Shown here piece by piece: positions 25,414 to 34,676 of a stretch of DNA of 64,000 nucleotides; position 1 is the stretch's first letter, and every line of letters starts with the position of its first letter. The notes below the pieces were generated by a model. It worked only from the letters and a program-made list of their open reading frames with translations, had not been told where the DNA came from and searched no databases. The stretch spans positions 62,001 to 126,000 of the forward strand of contig CAZJAI010000002.1 of assembly GCA_964544355.1 (NCBI GenBank), in the 5' to 3' direction. The stretch comes from Chaera sp964544355. GTDB taxonomy: Bacteria > Patescibacteriota > Saccharimonadia > Saccharimonadales > Saccharimonadaceae. The translations under genes were made by a program, and so were the position numbers.

Positions 25414-26162
25414 AACCGAGCCGGTTCAGGCAGTCGGGCTTCACCTTGCTGGAGGTGGTCATTATTATACCGATCATGATTCTGACCGTAGCCGTACTGG
25501 TAGCTTTTTTAATCACCGTTTACGGCAACCTGCTGAGCAAAAATGTTAGCCTGCAACTGGCCGCCGAAGCCCAAAGCGCCCTGTTCAGCATGCGCGACGA
25601 CATGTATTACGCGGTACGTTTCGCCAGCACTAACCAAGTCGACACCACCGATCCCAACGCGCCCTCGGGCGGCTGGAACGCTGCCAACCAAAACGCTCTG
25701 ATAGTTTACGAGGCGGCTTACACAGCCCCGCGCGAGATAGCCGCCCGACAGCTGGTTTATAAAAAAGACATGCCCAATCCCTGTAACGGCACCGAGATCG
25801 GTCAGAACCAATATTCCACCAACACCTTGATTTACTTCGTCTCCGGCAGCACCCTTTACAAGCGGGTGTTAGTGCCGGATCAAACCAAAAACTGCCTGAG
25901 CACCTACCGCCTGCAGAGCTGTCCCGTGGCCGGCGGCGGCTGCCCGCAGGACGTGGCGGTAGCCAGCGACGTCAAGCAGTTTTCGCAGCGGTTTTACTCC
26001 GGCTGGAGCAGCAACACCGAGATCACCACGGCCCAGCTGCAGACCGACCCCAAACAATACATCCAGGTCAGTCGGGTGGATATCACCCTGACGCTTGAAA
26101 AGAAAGTTAACGCCGAGCCGGTAACCGCTACCGCCTCGATCAGCATAAAAAAGATAGAATAA
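25410..26162 (+). CDS. Minor pilin, PilW-like
   Basis: The 250-residue protein has leader MKPSRFRQSG, then FTLLEVVIIIPIMILTVAVLVAF as the prepilin N-helix. A proline at about position 21 of the protein is unusual inside this helix. The larger C-terminal domain carries cysteines at NPC, NC and SCPVAGGGCPQ, likely forming disulfides outside the cell. It overlaps the upstream gene by four bases. Confidence 0.8.
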   Translation: MKPSRFRQSGFTLLEVVIIIPIMILTVAVLVAFLITVYGNLLSKNVSLQLAAEAQSALFSMRDDMYYAVRFASTNQVDTTDPNAPSGGWNAANQNALIVYEAAYTAPREIAARQLVYKKDMPNPCNGTEIGQNQYSTNTLIYFVSGSTLYKRVLVPDQTKNCLSTYRLQSCPVAGGGCPQDVAVASDVKQFSQRFYSGWSSNTEITTAQLQTDPKQYIQVSRVDITLTLEKKVNAEPVTATASISIKKIE

Positions 26163-26166
26163 GACC

Positions 26167-28083
26167 ATGCAGCCAACCTGCCCAAAAATATATCCTGACG
26201 CCAAGCAATCGGCTTTCATGCTGCCTACCGTGATGATCATGCTGGGGTTGGCCACCATCATCATATTGTCGCTGCTGCAGTTCATCGCCGTGATGACCAC
26301 CTTTACCAATCAGATCATATACCGGCAGATCGCTTTGACGGCGGCTCACGGAGCGCTGGAATACGGCAAAGAGCAGTTCGACAGCAATCTAAGCTATGCC
26401 GGCACCGCTGAAACCACCCTGTTTCAAAACAGCCGCTACCGGGTAACTTACCAGCTGAACCAGATCCCTGGAAGTCTTTCGCCAGACGGCCGGTCGCAGC
26501 GGATGCAGGGTATCGGCCGGGTTTATCTGCCGCCGGCCGCCGTTAAAGCCAGCTACACCAGAGTGATTAACGGCGAGATTGTCCGCAGCCAGATCGTTAC
26601 CAAAGACCCCTCCGACTTCAGCCCGATGGCCTGGTATGACGCCTCCTGCAACGCCAATACCAGCACCGACCCGGTCTGCCAGGTAGACACCGTCTTAAAA
26701 GACGGCAGTAGCTCGGCTTCCATGGTGGCCGGCAGTACGCGGGAAGAATCCAGCAGCGGCGATTATTGCGGCGGCGCCCCGGCCACCGGAGACGGCCTGC
26801 TGTCGCTGACCAGTAACAGCGAGTGCGGCCTGTGGAACCAGCAGCTGGTAGGCATGACTTTCAATTTCGGCGCCAGTCTACCTAAAGGCACCACCATTAC
26901 AGACGCCTATGTTCAGTTCACTTCCGGCGCCAAGGCTGACTCCGGGGCTGACTCCGACCAAGTCGCGATGCATATTTACGGTATCGCGGTTGACAATCAG
27001 CCCAATTTCACCGCCATCGGCAACGACCAGCTGTGGGGCAAGCCGCGCACCGCCGCTGAAATAGTCTGGAACCCCGGACCCTGGCCGTCACCTAACCAAA
27101 GCGGCAGTTTTCAGCGTACGCCCAACCTCAAAGACGCCATCCAGGAAGTTATCAACCGGCCCGGCTGGAACACCGGCAACAACATCGCCCTGCTGTTCGA
27201 ATATCACACCGGCCCTGGCACCCGGCGGGCCAAGATGTCGCCAATCACCCTTAATCTGACATACAGCAGCAACGTGCCGGCCAACACCAACGACCTGGTG
27301 CGTTACTGGCGCGACCGCTCGGGTAACGGCTTTCATTTAAGTGCCGTCAACGACGCCTCGCGGCCGACCAAAAAGACCATTGTGCAGAACCCCACCTCGA
27401 CGGCTCCGAACGGCAAACCGATGATCAGTTTCACGGCTGGCGCTTCGGCCATGACCGCCACCGTGCCGGCTGCCACCGCCCGCAAGAGCAATACCTACAC
27501 GGTGTTCACCGTAGTTAACGTTTTAAACACCACCGACAAATACAATGGCACCGGTTCTATTTTAAGTTTCTGGGGCAGCGGCACCAATAACGCGCTGCTC
27601 TCGCCGCTCTGGCGGCATCCTAACAGCGGTTTCCACAGCTGGGACGCTGCCAGCGGCATTAATCAGAACGACCTCTGCATCGCCCGCGATAATGTCGAGC
27701 GGATTTGCCGCAACGTTAGCAATCTGGAAATGGACGGCGAAACCAGCTGGGCCGTGCTGAGTATGCGCGAATCCATAACCGAGCGCAACCGTTTGTTTAG
27801 GATCAGCGGCACCAATTCGCCACCGCAAAACCTGGAGGACAGCGTGATCCAGCTGAATGCTCCCTACAGCATCGCCGTGGGTGCCCAGGCCAACAACCTG
27901 ACCCAGGCGGCCGGTGTTCAAATTGCCGAGATCATCATCTATGACCGCGAGCTAACCTGTCCGCAAATGGAGGGCGTGGAGGCTTATCTGGCCAATAAAT
28001 GGGGTTTTAACGACCCCGGTCTGCCAGCGTTCAACAGATACCAGTCGGCGGGCTGCGCCGAAAATAACGTGCCGGCCTACTAG
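26167..28083 (+). CDS. Large minor pilin/PilX-like protein with split lectin domain
   Basis: The 638-residue protein begins with a PilX-like hydrophobic helix (AFMLPTVMIMLGLATIIILSLLQF) lacking a clear Glu5 motif. A LamG/concanavalin A-like domain starts near 153 (PMAWYDAS), is interrupted by about 200 residues, and resumes near 374 (RYWRDRSGNGFHLSA), ending with IAEIIIYDRELT...VEAYLANKWGF. The inserted part resembles the beta-rich domain with TTITDAYVQF and NRPGWNTGNNIALLFEY seen in other surface proteins. It probably sits at the pilus tip and binds sugars on a host or surface. It is the last of three tightly spaced minor pilin genes. Confidence 0.78.
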   Translation: MQPTCPKIYPDAKQSAFMLPTVMIMLGLATIIILSLLQFIAVMTTFTNQIIYRQIALTAAHGALEYGKEQFDSNLSYAGTAETTLFQNSRYRVTYQLNQIPGSLSPDGRSQRMQGIGRVYLPPAAVKASYTRVINGEIVRSQIVTKDPSDFSPMAWYDASCNANTSTDPVCQVDTVLKDGSSSASMVAGSTREESSSGDYCGGAPATGDGLLSLTSNSECGLWNQQLVGMTFNFGASLPKGTTITDAYVQFTSGAKADSGADSDQVAMHIYGIAVDNQPNFTAIGNDQLWGKPRTAAEIVWNPGPWPSPNQSGSFQRTPNLKDAIQEVINRPGWNTGNNIALLFEYHTGPGTRRAKMSPITLNLTYSSNVPANTNDLVRYWRDRSGNGFHLSAVNDASRPTKKTIVQNPTSTAPNGKPMISFTAGASAMTATVPAATARKSNTYTVFTVVNVLNTTDKYNGTGSILSFWGSGTNNALLSPLWRHPNSGFHSWDAASGINQNDLCIARDNVERICRNVSNLEMDGETSWAVLSMRESITERNRLFRISGTNSPPQNLEDSVIQLNAPYSIAVGAQANNLTQAAGVQIAEIIIYDRELTCPQMEGVEAYLANKWGFNDPGLPAFNRYQSAGCAENNVPAY

Positions 28084-28141
28084 CCCGACGGCCGTCAGAT
28101 GTTATACTGTACTCTAAATAGAGTTAGTTTGATAAAAAGGG

Positions 28142-29203
28142 ATGGGCGCCAAACCTAAACTGTTTCATCACGACAAACCGGTCAGCGGCATAGACATCAG
28201 CCAGACCGGTATTAAGGTTATGGCCATCGACGTCAAGAAATGGTCCGTCGAGGCTTACGGCTCGCTAGATCTGGATCCGGCCAAGCTTCAAGAAAGCATT
28301 AACACCGGCAACACCTATCTGTCCGAGGGGCTGGAGAGGCTGCTCAGCCGCCAACTGGCCGGCAAGCTGCCCAGCGACCAGGTGGTGATGAGCGTACCAA
28401 CGGCCAGAACCTACACCCGTTCCATGACTCTGCCGCGCGACGCCGAGAAAAATCTTAAAGAGGCCGTTCTGCTGGAATCCGAGCAATACATCCCCATCGC
28501 CGCGTCCGAGCTGAATATTGACTACCAGGTGATTGAACGCAGCCCCAAGGAAATTACCGTCCTGATGTCGGCAGTGCCCAAAAAGATAGTCGACTCTACT
28601 GTGGGCGCCGCCGTTCGCGTAGGGCTGGAAGTGGTCATGGTAGAGCCCGGACTCAGCGCGGTAGCCCGTTTGATCACCCAAACCGAAGAGGGCCACCTGC
28701 CTACAGTTATCGTGGATATCGGCGCCGGATCCACCGATATCGCCATGCTCGATAAAACCATCAGAGTAACCGGTGGCGTCCCGGTCGGCGGCAACAGCTT
28801 TACCCTGGACATCGCCCGAAAATTGAAGGTCTCGCTGGAAAACGCCCACCAGCTAAAGGTATTAAACGGCCTCAGCAGCGGTTCCAAGCAATCCAAAATC
28901 CAGGACGCTCTAAAGTCCGATCTGGAACAAATAACCGCCGAGGTACAGAAAATGATCCGTTACTATGTCGAGCGGATGGGTGCCAAGCGTAAAGTCGAAC
29001 AGGTGATAATCGTCGGCGGCGGCTCTAACGTGCCCGGCCTGGGCGATTACTTTACCGACGCCCTGGTCATGCCGGCTCGGGTGGCCAGCCCCTGGCAGGT
29101 GCTCAACTTCGGGCGACTGTCTCAGCCCTCACGCCAGTTCAAGCCACGCTATATTACCGCGGCCGGGCTGGCCTGTGTCCAGCCAAAGGATATTTGGGTA
29201 TGA
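28142..29203 (+). CDS. pilM: Type IV pilus assembly protein PilM
   Basis: The 353-residue actin-like ATPase shows phosphate 1 GIDISQTGIKVMAI, a central VIVDIGAGSTDIAMLD loop and the adenosine motif VIIVGGGSNVPGLGDYFTDAL. It is cytoplasmic and binds the N-terminal tail of PilN. A TATACT box (28103-28108) suggests a second promoter for pilM-N-O-P with a leader of about 27 bases. Confidence 0.94.
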   Translation: MGAKPKLFHHDKPVSGIDISQTGIKVMAIDVKKWSVEAYGSLDLDPAKLQESINTGNTYLSEGLERLLSRQLAGKLPSDQVVMSVPTARTYTRSMTLPRDAEKNLKEAVLLESEQYIPIAASELNIDYQVIERSPKEITVLMSAVPKKIVDSTVGAAVRVGLEVVMVEPGLSAVARLITQTEEGHLPTVIVDIGAGSTDIAMLDKTIRVTGGVPVGGNSFTLDIARKLKVSLENAHQLKVLNGLSSGSKQSKIQDALKSDLEQITAEVQKMIRYYVERMGAKRKVEQVIIVGGGSNVPGLGDYFTDALVMPARVASPWQVLNFGRLSQPSRQFKPRYITAAGLACVQPKDIWV

Positions 29204-29248
29204 TTATTCCTTTAACAGCTAAAAAATACTACCAGAGGGCGAATCCCT

Positions 29249-29839
29249 ATGATTAATTTACTGTCCGACGAAGCTAAGCGCAATCTAAGAGCCGGGCGTT
29301 TGAACGTGCTGTTGCTGCGCTATGTGATGTTTTTGGGGACGGCTTCTTTGTTTATCGTGGCCGTTTTCGGGGTGGGCTACCTACTGACCGCCGCGGAACG
29401 CTCGGCGGCCAGTCAGGAGTTAGCCGCCAACCAGCAAGCCCTGGCCGGCTACCAGCAGACCAAACAGGAAGCCCAAGCCTTCTCTGACAACCTCAAAACC
29501 GCCAAAATCATTTTGTCCAACGAAACCGTGTTCAGCGACCTGATAGTCCAGATCGCCAGGACCATACCGCCCAACGTGGTGCTGACCAGTTTAAGCCTGT
29601 CAACCGATAACCTGGGTAAGCAGATTACCATTAACGCCCGAACCAAGGATACCGAAACGCCGCTAGCCTTAAAGGCAGCTTTGGAAAATTCGCCGCTTTT
29701 TTCGAACGTAAACATTCTGACGATCGCTAAACCGTCGCCGGCCGACCAGGTCCCCAATTTCCGGATTCCCCGCGAGTTCCCCGTAACCGTCACCATCAGC
29801 GCCACCATCATCAAACCGCCGGCCAGGAGCCAGCCGTGA
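29249..29839 (+). CDS. pilN: Type IV pilus assembly protein PilN
   Basis: The 196-residue protein starts with INLLSDEAKRN, the conserved INLLP-like peptide that binds PilM, followed by one membrane helix (about 24-46), a coiled coil and a ferredoxin-like periplasmic domain (NVVLTSLSLSTD). It has AGAGGG before the ATG. Its stop overlaps the GTG start of pilO. Confidence 0.9.
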   Translation: MINLLSDEAKRNLRAGRLNVLLLRYVMFLGTASLFIVAVFGVGYLLTAAERSAASQELAANQQALAGYQQTKQEAQAFSDNLKTAKIILSNETVFSDLIVQIARTIPPNVVLTSLSLSTDNLGKQITINARTKDTETPLALKAALENSPLFSNVNILTIAKPSPADQVPNFRIPREFPVTVTISATIIKPPARSQP

Positions 29840-30417
29840 ATGCCGTTAAATTGAGCCGGCTGTTAATGGTTGCCATCGCCGTGATGATCGGAGCGGCCGG
29901 CGCCAGTTATTACTTTTCATCCAAACTGCTTAGGCAAAACGTTTCGCAAACCAACTCCATCAAGGCTCAGGCCGCCGTAGCTTCGGACAATATCTCCAGG
30001 CTGAAACTGCTAGCCAGCGAGCTTAGCGCCAAGCGCGACGCCGCTGCCCGAGCCAGTCAGATCGTCTCGGAAACAAAACTTTATCAGTACCAGGATCAGA
30101 TAGTCAAAGACATAAACGCCTTCGCGGCGGCGGCCGGCGTACGGGTGCTGGGATACGATTTTAGCAACCCGCAGAACAAAGCTGCCCCGGGCGCGCAACC
30201 GCAGTCCGCAGTGGTTATTAAAGGTGTTAAAACCATCAACGCCGTGATTACGCTGGACAAACCAGTACAGTTCGACAGTTTCTTGAAATTCTTAAAAGCC
30301 ATTGAAAACAACCTGACCAAAATGCAGATCACCGGCGTTAACATGATTCCTGATCCCAACAATCCGTCCGAAATTAACAACCCGACCGTCGGGCTGCAAA
30401 TCTACGTAAGGGAATAG
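29836..30417 (+). CDS. pilO: Type IV pilus assembly protein PilO
   Basis: The 193-residue protein has one N-terminal membrane helix (about 8-28), a coiled coil and a C-terminal alpha/beta domain (FDSFLKFLKAIENNLTKMQITGVNM) like PilO, which pairs with PilN in the alignment complex. The start is GTG at 29836, overlapping the pilN stop (GTGA). Confidence 0.87.
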   Translation: MNAVKLSRLLMVAIAVMIGAAGASYYFSSKLLRQNVSQTNSIKAQAAVASDNISRLKLLASELSAKRDAAARASQIVSETKLYQYQDQIVKDINAFAAAAGVRVLGYDFSNPQNKAAPGAQPQSAVVIKGVKTINAVITLDKPVQFDSFLKFLKAIENNLTKMQITGVNMIPDPNNPSEINNPTVGLQIYVRE

Positions 30418-30422
30418 ACGAT

Positions 30423-30731
30423 ATGAAAGGAGCCGCCATCAATCTAGCGGGCATGAGCCAAAACCTGGTGGCCGTCAAGCGGCTGCTGTATCGGCACCAC
30501 GTGATCATCGCTGCCGTTTTGGTGCTGGGGTTTTTAATATACGCGGTCAACAGCGTCAGGCTTATCTTGAACCAGCCGTTCGACCAAGCCGCGGCCCAAA
30601 ATGTTCCGGCCCAGGAAAGGATCAATATCCGCTTCGATCAGGCCACCATCCAGAAAATCTACCAGCTGAAAAGCCGGCAGAATCCGTCGCTGACCCTGCC
30701 CGACGGTAAGCGCAATCCGTTTCAGCCGTAA
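30423..30731 (+). CDS. Small membrane protein at the PilP position
   Basis: The 102-residue protein has one membrane helix (VIIAAVLVLGFLIYAVNSV) and a periplasmic tail ending DGKRNPFQP; RNPF-like motifs occur in PilP proteins, which link PilNO to the secretin. CPR cells have no outer membrane secretin, so a short PilP-like protein may simply cap the PilNO complex. It is the last gene of the pilus operon. The PilP match is by position and one motif only. Confidence 0.6.
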   Translation: MKGAAINLAGMSQNLVAVKRLLYRHHVIIAAVLVLGFLIYAVNSVRLILNQPFDQAAAQNVPAQERINIRFDQATIQKIYQLKSRQNPSLTLPDGKRNPFQP

Positions 30732-30744
30732 CAATAGAGCGCCG

Positions 30745-32223
30745 TCAACGACGGCCGGCTGACAGCTTGTCGATCACCCTCCGCCCGAACGAGCCTATCT
30801 CGCGGCGAAATTCGAACGCGCCGTAGGCGGCTACCAAACCGGCGACCGAACCCAGAATGGTCCAGTTCAGCTGTTGGCTGGCAGGCGGAGCGGCCAGCGC
30901 CGCCGGCTGGACAACGGCCGGGGCGGCGACCGAAGTCTTGGGCTTGGCCTTAGCGGCGGCAGCGGCTTTGGGCTGAGCGGCCGTTTTCTTGGCGACGGTC
31001 GTTTTTTTGGCGGTGGCGGCCGCAGCCGGAGCAGGCGCCGCGGGCGGTGGTTGCTGTATGATGTTGGCCAGGCCCGGCGTAGGCACCAGGCTCCATTGCC
31101 ATTCTCCCTGTCCGCTGCTGCTGCGACTCCAGCTCTGACCGGCCTTGGCGGCCGGATAGGCCGTTTCGTCTATCACCTTGCCTGAAGGATCCAGCAGGCG
31201 CACGGCCGAGCCGTCGTTAACCAGCCTGATAGAGCTGCCAGACGAGCTGACCAGGGCATAGCCACCCGGCAGTATTTGGGCGCCATCGGCAAAGACGTAC
31301 TTGTAACGCCATTGGCTGCCTGTTTCAACCGAGTAGCCGCTCAGATTAACCGTTTCGGCCGTTGCATTGTAGATCTCCACGTATTCGTGCTCTTCGTCGG
31401 TTTGCGGAGAAACCGGGTCGGGCAGCAACTCGCTCAGGCCGAGCGGGGCGTAGGTCGCGTTGCCGCCACTGCCGGGGCGTGGCTCCTCTTCTGCCGGAGG
31501 ATCAGCCGGTGGCGTTTCCGGTTTCGGTGCCGCCGTGTCAACCGGCGGCAGTAAATTGCTGGTAGGTTTGTCGCTCAGGCAAAAATCTTTCTCGGACAGT
31601 CCGCTGTCAAGCCATTGTCCGTCGGCGTTCAGCTGGCGTTTGAAGCTTTTGCCCGAAGGGTGGAGCGGCGGTACGGTCTGGCCGGCGGTTGGCGTTTCCG
31701 GACAGGGATTAAAAATCTCTGACGGTTTTTGCCAACTCAGCTCATCGACCGGCTGACCCTGCGGATTAACCAGGCGCAAGGTACCTTTATCGGCGCTGAT
31801 GCCTAAGCTGGGCGTGTACAAAAACGCCCGGGGATCGCTGGGGCTGATAGTGTCGGACACCAGCATCAAACGCTGGCCCGGTTTAATTGCCGCATCCGGT
31901 TCGTCGATAACCTTGCCCAGATCGAGGTATAGGCTGCCTTTGGAACTGGTGCTTGGCAGCTTGCGCAGCTGCCACCCCACCAAGCCGATCGGCTCCTCGC
32001 CGACATTGACCAGCTCGACAAATTCCGCTTTGGCTAGGGACGGGTTAAAGCCCGGACTGGCTTCGATAATAATAAGGGAGTTTACCGGCCGGACGGGCGT
32101 GTCCTCGTCCGCCGCCTTGGCGGCAGACGCTGCTCCGGCCGGCCAAAAGACCGCCCAGACGGCGGCCAACGTCAAGACTGCCCACATTTGAATGACAGTG
32201 GCAGTCCAGATGTGCGCAATCAT
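30745..32223 (-). CDS. Surface protein with two lamin-tail domains and C-terminal anchor
   Basis: The 492-residue protein has an N-terminal signal (hydrophobic to about 33, AASA cleavage site), a lamin-tail domain (about 45-165; IIIEASPGFN...FVELVNVGEEPIGLVGWQL), a second one (about 260-385; LGLSELLPDP...EYVEIYNATAETVNLSGYSVE), then an Ala/Lys/Pro-rich spacer and a C-terminal membrane helix with a basic end. Extracellular LTDs are small beta-sandwich domains often found in secreted nucleases and surface proteins; no nuclease domain is seen. It converges with the pilus operon, separated by 13 bases. It may be a cell-surface stalk; the role is inference. Confidence 0.8.
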   Translation of the reverse strand: MIAHIWTATVIQMWAVLTLAAVWAVFWPAGAASAAKAADEDTPVRPVNSLIIIEASPGFNPSLAKAEFVELVNVGEEPIGLVGWQLRKLPSTSSKGSLYLDLGKVIDEPDAAIKPGQRLMLVSDTISPSDPRAFLYTPSLGISADKGTLRLVNPQGQPVDELSWQKPSEIFNPCPETPTAGQTVPPLHPSGKSFKRQLNADGQWLDSGLSEKDFCLSDKPTSNLLPPVDTAAPKPETPPADPPAEEEPRPGSGGNATYAPLGLSELLPDPVSPQTDEEHEYVEIYNATAETVNLSGYSVETGSQWRYKYVFADGAQILPGGYALVSSSGSSIRLVNDGSAVRLLDPSGKVIDETAYPAAKAGQSWSRSSSGQGEWQWSLVPTPGLANIIQQPPPAAPAPAAAATAKKTTVAKKTAAQPKAAAAAKAKPKTSVAAPAVVQPAALAAPPASQQLNWTILGSVAGLVAAYGAFEFRREIGSFGRRVIDKLSAGRR

Positions 32224-32303
32224 TCCTTGGGCGTTGATTATGCCTTCGTCCGGCTGATTTGTAAATAGTTATTTTTGCCTGGATTGGCTTATACTAAAAA
32301 CGT

Positions 32304-32870
32304 ATGCTGGTTTATTCTAATAACCTGTTCAACGTGCCGGTTTTAAGCCTGCAAACCGGCGCGGTGTTGGCCCATACCGGCCAACCCATCATAGACCCCC
32401 GCCGCCTGTTCATTGTGGCTTTTTATTGTGACGGCCCCCTGCTGGATGACCATCCGTCAGTGTTGCACGTGTCTGACATCCGGGAGTTCTCCGATATCGG
32501 GATGATCGTTAACCACAGCGAGGATCTGATGCCGCCGGGCGGACTGGTCAGGCTTCAGGAGGTGATCAACTTTAATTTCCAGTTGATCGGCCGGACGGTG
32601 ATAGACACGGCCCGCTCCAAACTGGGCACCGTGGAGGATTTCGCTACCGAAACCAGTAATTTCATGATTAAAAAAATCAGCGCCCGGCGGCCGCTTTTGA
32701 AAAGCTTTTCCACCAGCAAGCTGCTGATCGACCGTCAGCAGATCGTCGAGGTTTCAAACGATTACATAGTGGTCAGGCACGAGCTGGCCAAACCGGAGCC
32801 GGCGCTGTCCAGGCTGAAGCCGCCAGTCAACCCGTTTAGAAGCAAGGTCAACCCCCAGACGGACGTCTAA
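32304..32870 (+). CDS. PRC-barrel domain protein
   Basis: The 188-residue cytoplasmic protein contains one or two PRC-barrel units, small beta-barrels that bind RNA or proteins: VLSLQTGAVLAHTGQPIIDPRRLFIVAFYC near the N-terminus and LIGRTVIDTARSKLGTVEDFATETSNF in the middle. TATACT (32290-32295) is eight bases before the ATG, a leaderless arrangement. The gene ends at a bidirectional terminator shared with recX. Exact role is unknown. Confidence 0.78.
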   Translation: MLVYSNNLFNVPVLSLQTGAVLAHTGQPIIDPRRLFIVAFYCDGPLLDDHPSVLHVSDIREFSDIGMIVNHSEDLMPPGGLVRLQEVINFNFQLIGRTVIDTARSKLGTVEDFATETSNFMIKKISARRPLLKSFSTSKLLIDRQQIVEVSNDYIVVRHELAKPEPALSRLKPPVNPFRSKVNPQTDV

Positions 32871-32895
32871 AAAGCCGCGGCTAGCGCGGTTTTTT
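32869..32895. terminator. Bidirectional terminator between PRC-barrel gene and recX
   Basis: A CCGCG/CGCGG stem with a five-base loop is flanked by A-run on the left and T-run on the right, so it can stop transcription from both converging genes. Confidence 0.65.
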
Positions 32896-33502
32896 AGAAC
32901 AAAGCTCTTTTAATGTCCTCCCAGTCGAAGCCCTGGCGGGCCAGGTAAGCGGCCAATTGGCGAGGGTCGCCGTAGCGGCGGCCCTTTTGGGTGATAATTT
33001 CAGCCAAAGCCGCCTGTTCGTCATAACTGTCTAACGCTTCGGCCGCCTCTTCGGCGCCGACGCCTTTCTGCCTAAGCTCGGCAGCCAGCCGCCGCCGGCT
33101 GCGCGGCCGACCCTGCTGCCGGCTTTGAGCCCACCTGGCGGCGAACTGCCTGTCGTCCAGATAGCCTTTTTGGTAAAGGCGCTCGATAACCCGGCGGGCA
33201 ATCGGCTCGGGCCACTGCTTGCGCAGGGCATAGTCGACGATCTCTTTCTCGGAGCGAGGCCGGCGGGCCAGCAAATCTAGGGCGCGCGAGTAGGCTTTAC
33301 CGAACAGGCTTTCCTGTTCGATCTGCCGCTGGCGGTCAGGCTCTATGACCGCGCCGATTTTCAGGCCCAGGTCGGTTACCTGAAAAATGTCCAGGGATAT
33401 CCAAAAACGGCCGTCCAGGTAAAGGTTGACCCTTTGCGGGTTTTTCGTTTGAGGTTTGATACCGCTTAGCACCCCTGAACACTGTTTAGGTAAGCCGTCC
33501 AC
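32894..33502 (-). CDS. recX: Regulatory protein RecX
   Basis: The 202-residue protein has the three-helix repeats of RecX (ALDLLARRPRSEKEIVDYALRK, VIERLYQKGYLDDRQFAARWAQSR and RRRLAAELRQKGVG). RecX binds the RecA filament and limits its activity. The start is probably GTG at 33502. It follows recA by 23 bases on the same strand, the usual arrangement. Confidence 0.92.
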   Translation of the reverse strand: MDGLPKQCSGVLSGIKPQTKNPQRVNLYLDGRFWISLDIFQVTDLGLKIGAVIEPDRQRQIEQESLFGKAYSRALDLLARRPRSEKEIVDYALRKQWPEPIARRVIERLYQKGYLDDRQFAARWAQSRQQGRPRSRRRLAAELRQKGVGAEEAAEALDSYDEQAALAEIITQKGRRYGDPRQLAAYLARQGFDWEDIKRALF

Positions 33503-33525
33503 GGCGGTCTCTTGGCCGGCGAAGC

Positions 33526-34560
33526 TTACCGCTCTTCGGCGGCGGCTTTTTGACGGACGGCCTTTTCGATTTCAGCCATAACCTTGGGGTTTTGCTTGAA
33601 GTACTCCTTGGCCGCCTCGCGCCCCTGGCCGATTTTCTGCTCTTTGTAGGCGAACCAGGCGCCGCTTTTTTCAACCATGCCGTGCGCCACGGCCAGATCC
33701 AGCAGGTCGCCGGTTTTGGAAATGCCTTCGTTGTACATGATGTCAAATTCGGAAATGCGGAACGGCGGAGCCACTTTGTTTTTTACCACTTTCACTTTGG
33801 TGCGGTTACCGATGACCTCTTCGCCAACCTTGATTTGTCCAATCCGGCGGATGTCCAGCCGCAGGCTGGAGTAAAATTTCAAAGCGTTACCGCCGGTGGT
33901 GGTTTCGGGGTTGCCGAACATGACGCCTATCTTCATGCGGATCTGGTTGATGAAAATAACGGTGGCCTTGCTTTTGTTGATGATACCAGTCAGCTTGCGC
34001 AGGGCCTGGCTCATCAGGCGGGCCTGCAGGCCGACATGGGCGTCGCCCATTTCGCCTTCGATTTCGGCCTGCGGCACCAGCGCCGCCACCGAGTCTACCA
34101 CAATCAGATCAACCGCGTTCGATCTGACCAAGGTTTCGCAGATCTCTAAAGCCTGTTCTCCATTGTCGGGCTGCGATACCAGCAAGTTGTCGGTGTCTAC
34201 CCCCAGACGCTTGGCGTAAGCCGGGTCAAGCGCGTGCTCGGCGTCGATAAATGCGGCCGTGCCGCCTTCCCGCTGAATCTCGGCAATGGCGTGCAGAGCC
34301 AACGTGGTTTTACCGGAACTTTCCGGTCCGTAAATTTCAATAATCCGCCCCTTGGGATACCCGCCGCCAAGGGCCAAGTCGAGACTGAGGGCGCCGGAGG
34401 GAATACACTCCACCTTCTGCGAGTGGTGCGATTCGCCCAGCTTCATAATCGAACCGCTGCCGAACTGTTTTTCAATCTGTTCCATAGCCAGTCCCAGAGC
34501 CTTTAATTTCAGCCCGGTATCAGCTTTCGGCGAATCGTCTTTGACGGCTTTATTGGCCAT
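33526..34560 (-). CDS. recA: Recombinase RecA
   Basis: The 344-residue strand-exchange ATPase is complete: Walker A GPESSGKTTLALHA, the E of the AFIDAEHALD segment, Walker B LIVVDSVAALVP, loop 2 and the GGNALKFYSSLRLDIRR signature. It has its own promoter region with a TATAAT near 34637-34644 on the minus strand and a leader of about 75 bases. No convincing LexA box is visible. Together with RuvABC, ComEC and the pilus it would support uptake and integration of foreign DNA. Confidence 0.97.
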   Translation of the reverse strand: MANKAVKDDSPKADTGLKLKALGLAMEQIEKQFGSGSIMKLGESHHSQKVECIPSGALSLDLALGGGYPKGRIIEIYGPESSGKTTLALHAIAEIQREGGTAAFIDAEHALDPAYAKRLGVDTDNLLVSQPDNGEQALEICETLVRSNAVDLIVVDSVAALVPQAEIEGEMGDAHVGLQARLMSQALRKLTGIINKSKATVIFINQIRMKIGVMFGNPETTTGGNALKFYSSLRLDIRRIGQIKVGEEVIGNRTKVKVVKNKVAPPFRISEFDIMYNEGISKTGDLLDLAVAHGMVEKSGAWFAYKEQKIGQGREAAKEYFKQNPKVMAEIEKAVRQKAAAEER

Positions 34561-34676
34561 GCCTTGAAATTATCCTTTCACCCCACCTTGCAATTTAGTT
34601 TTAGATCCGTTTCGCGAACAATCACGCTGACTAATATTATAACCTTTGCCACCGGGTCTTTGCTACAATGGGATTG

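Noticed and set aside
34580..34640. LexA/SOS box before recA
   Set aside because: A TTCGCGAA palindrome is present but neither the Gram-negative nor the Gram-positive LexA consensus is matched.
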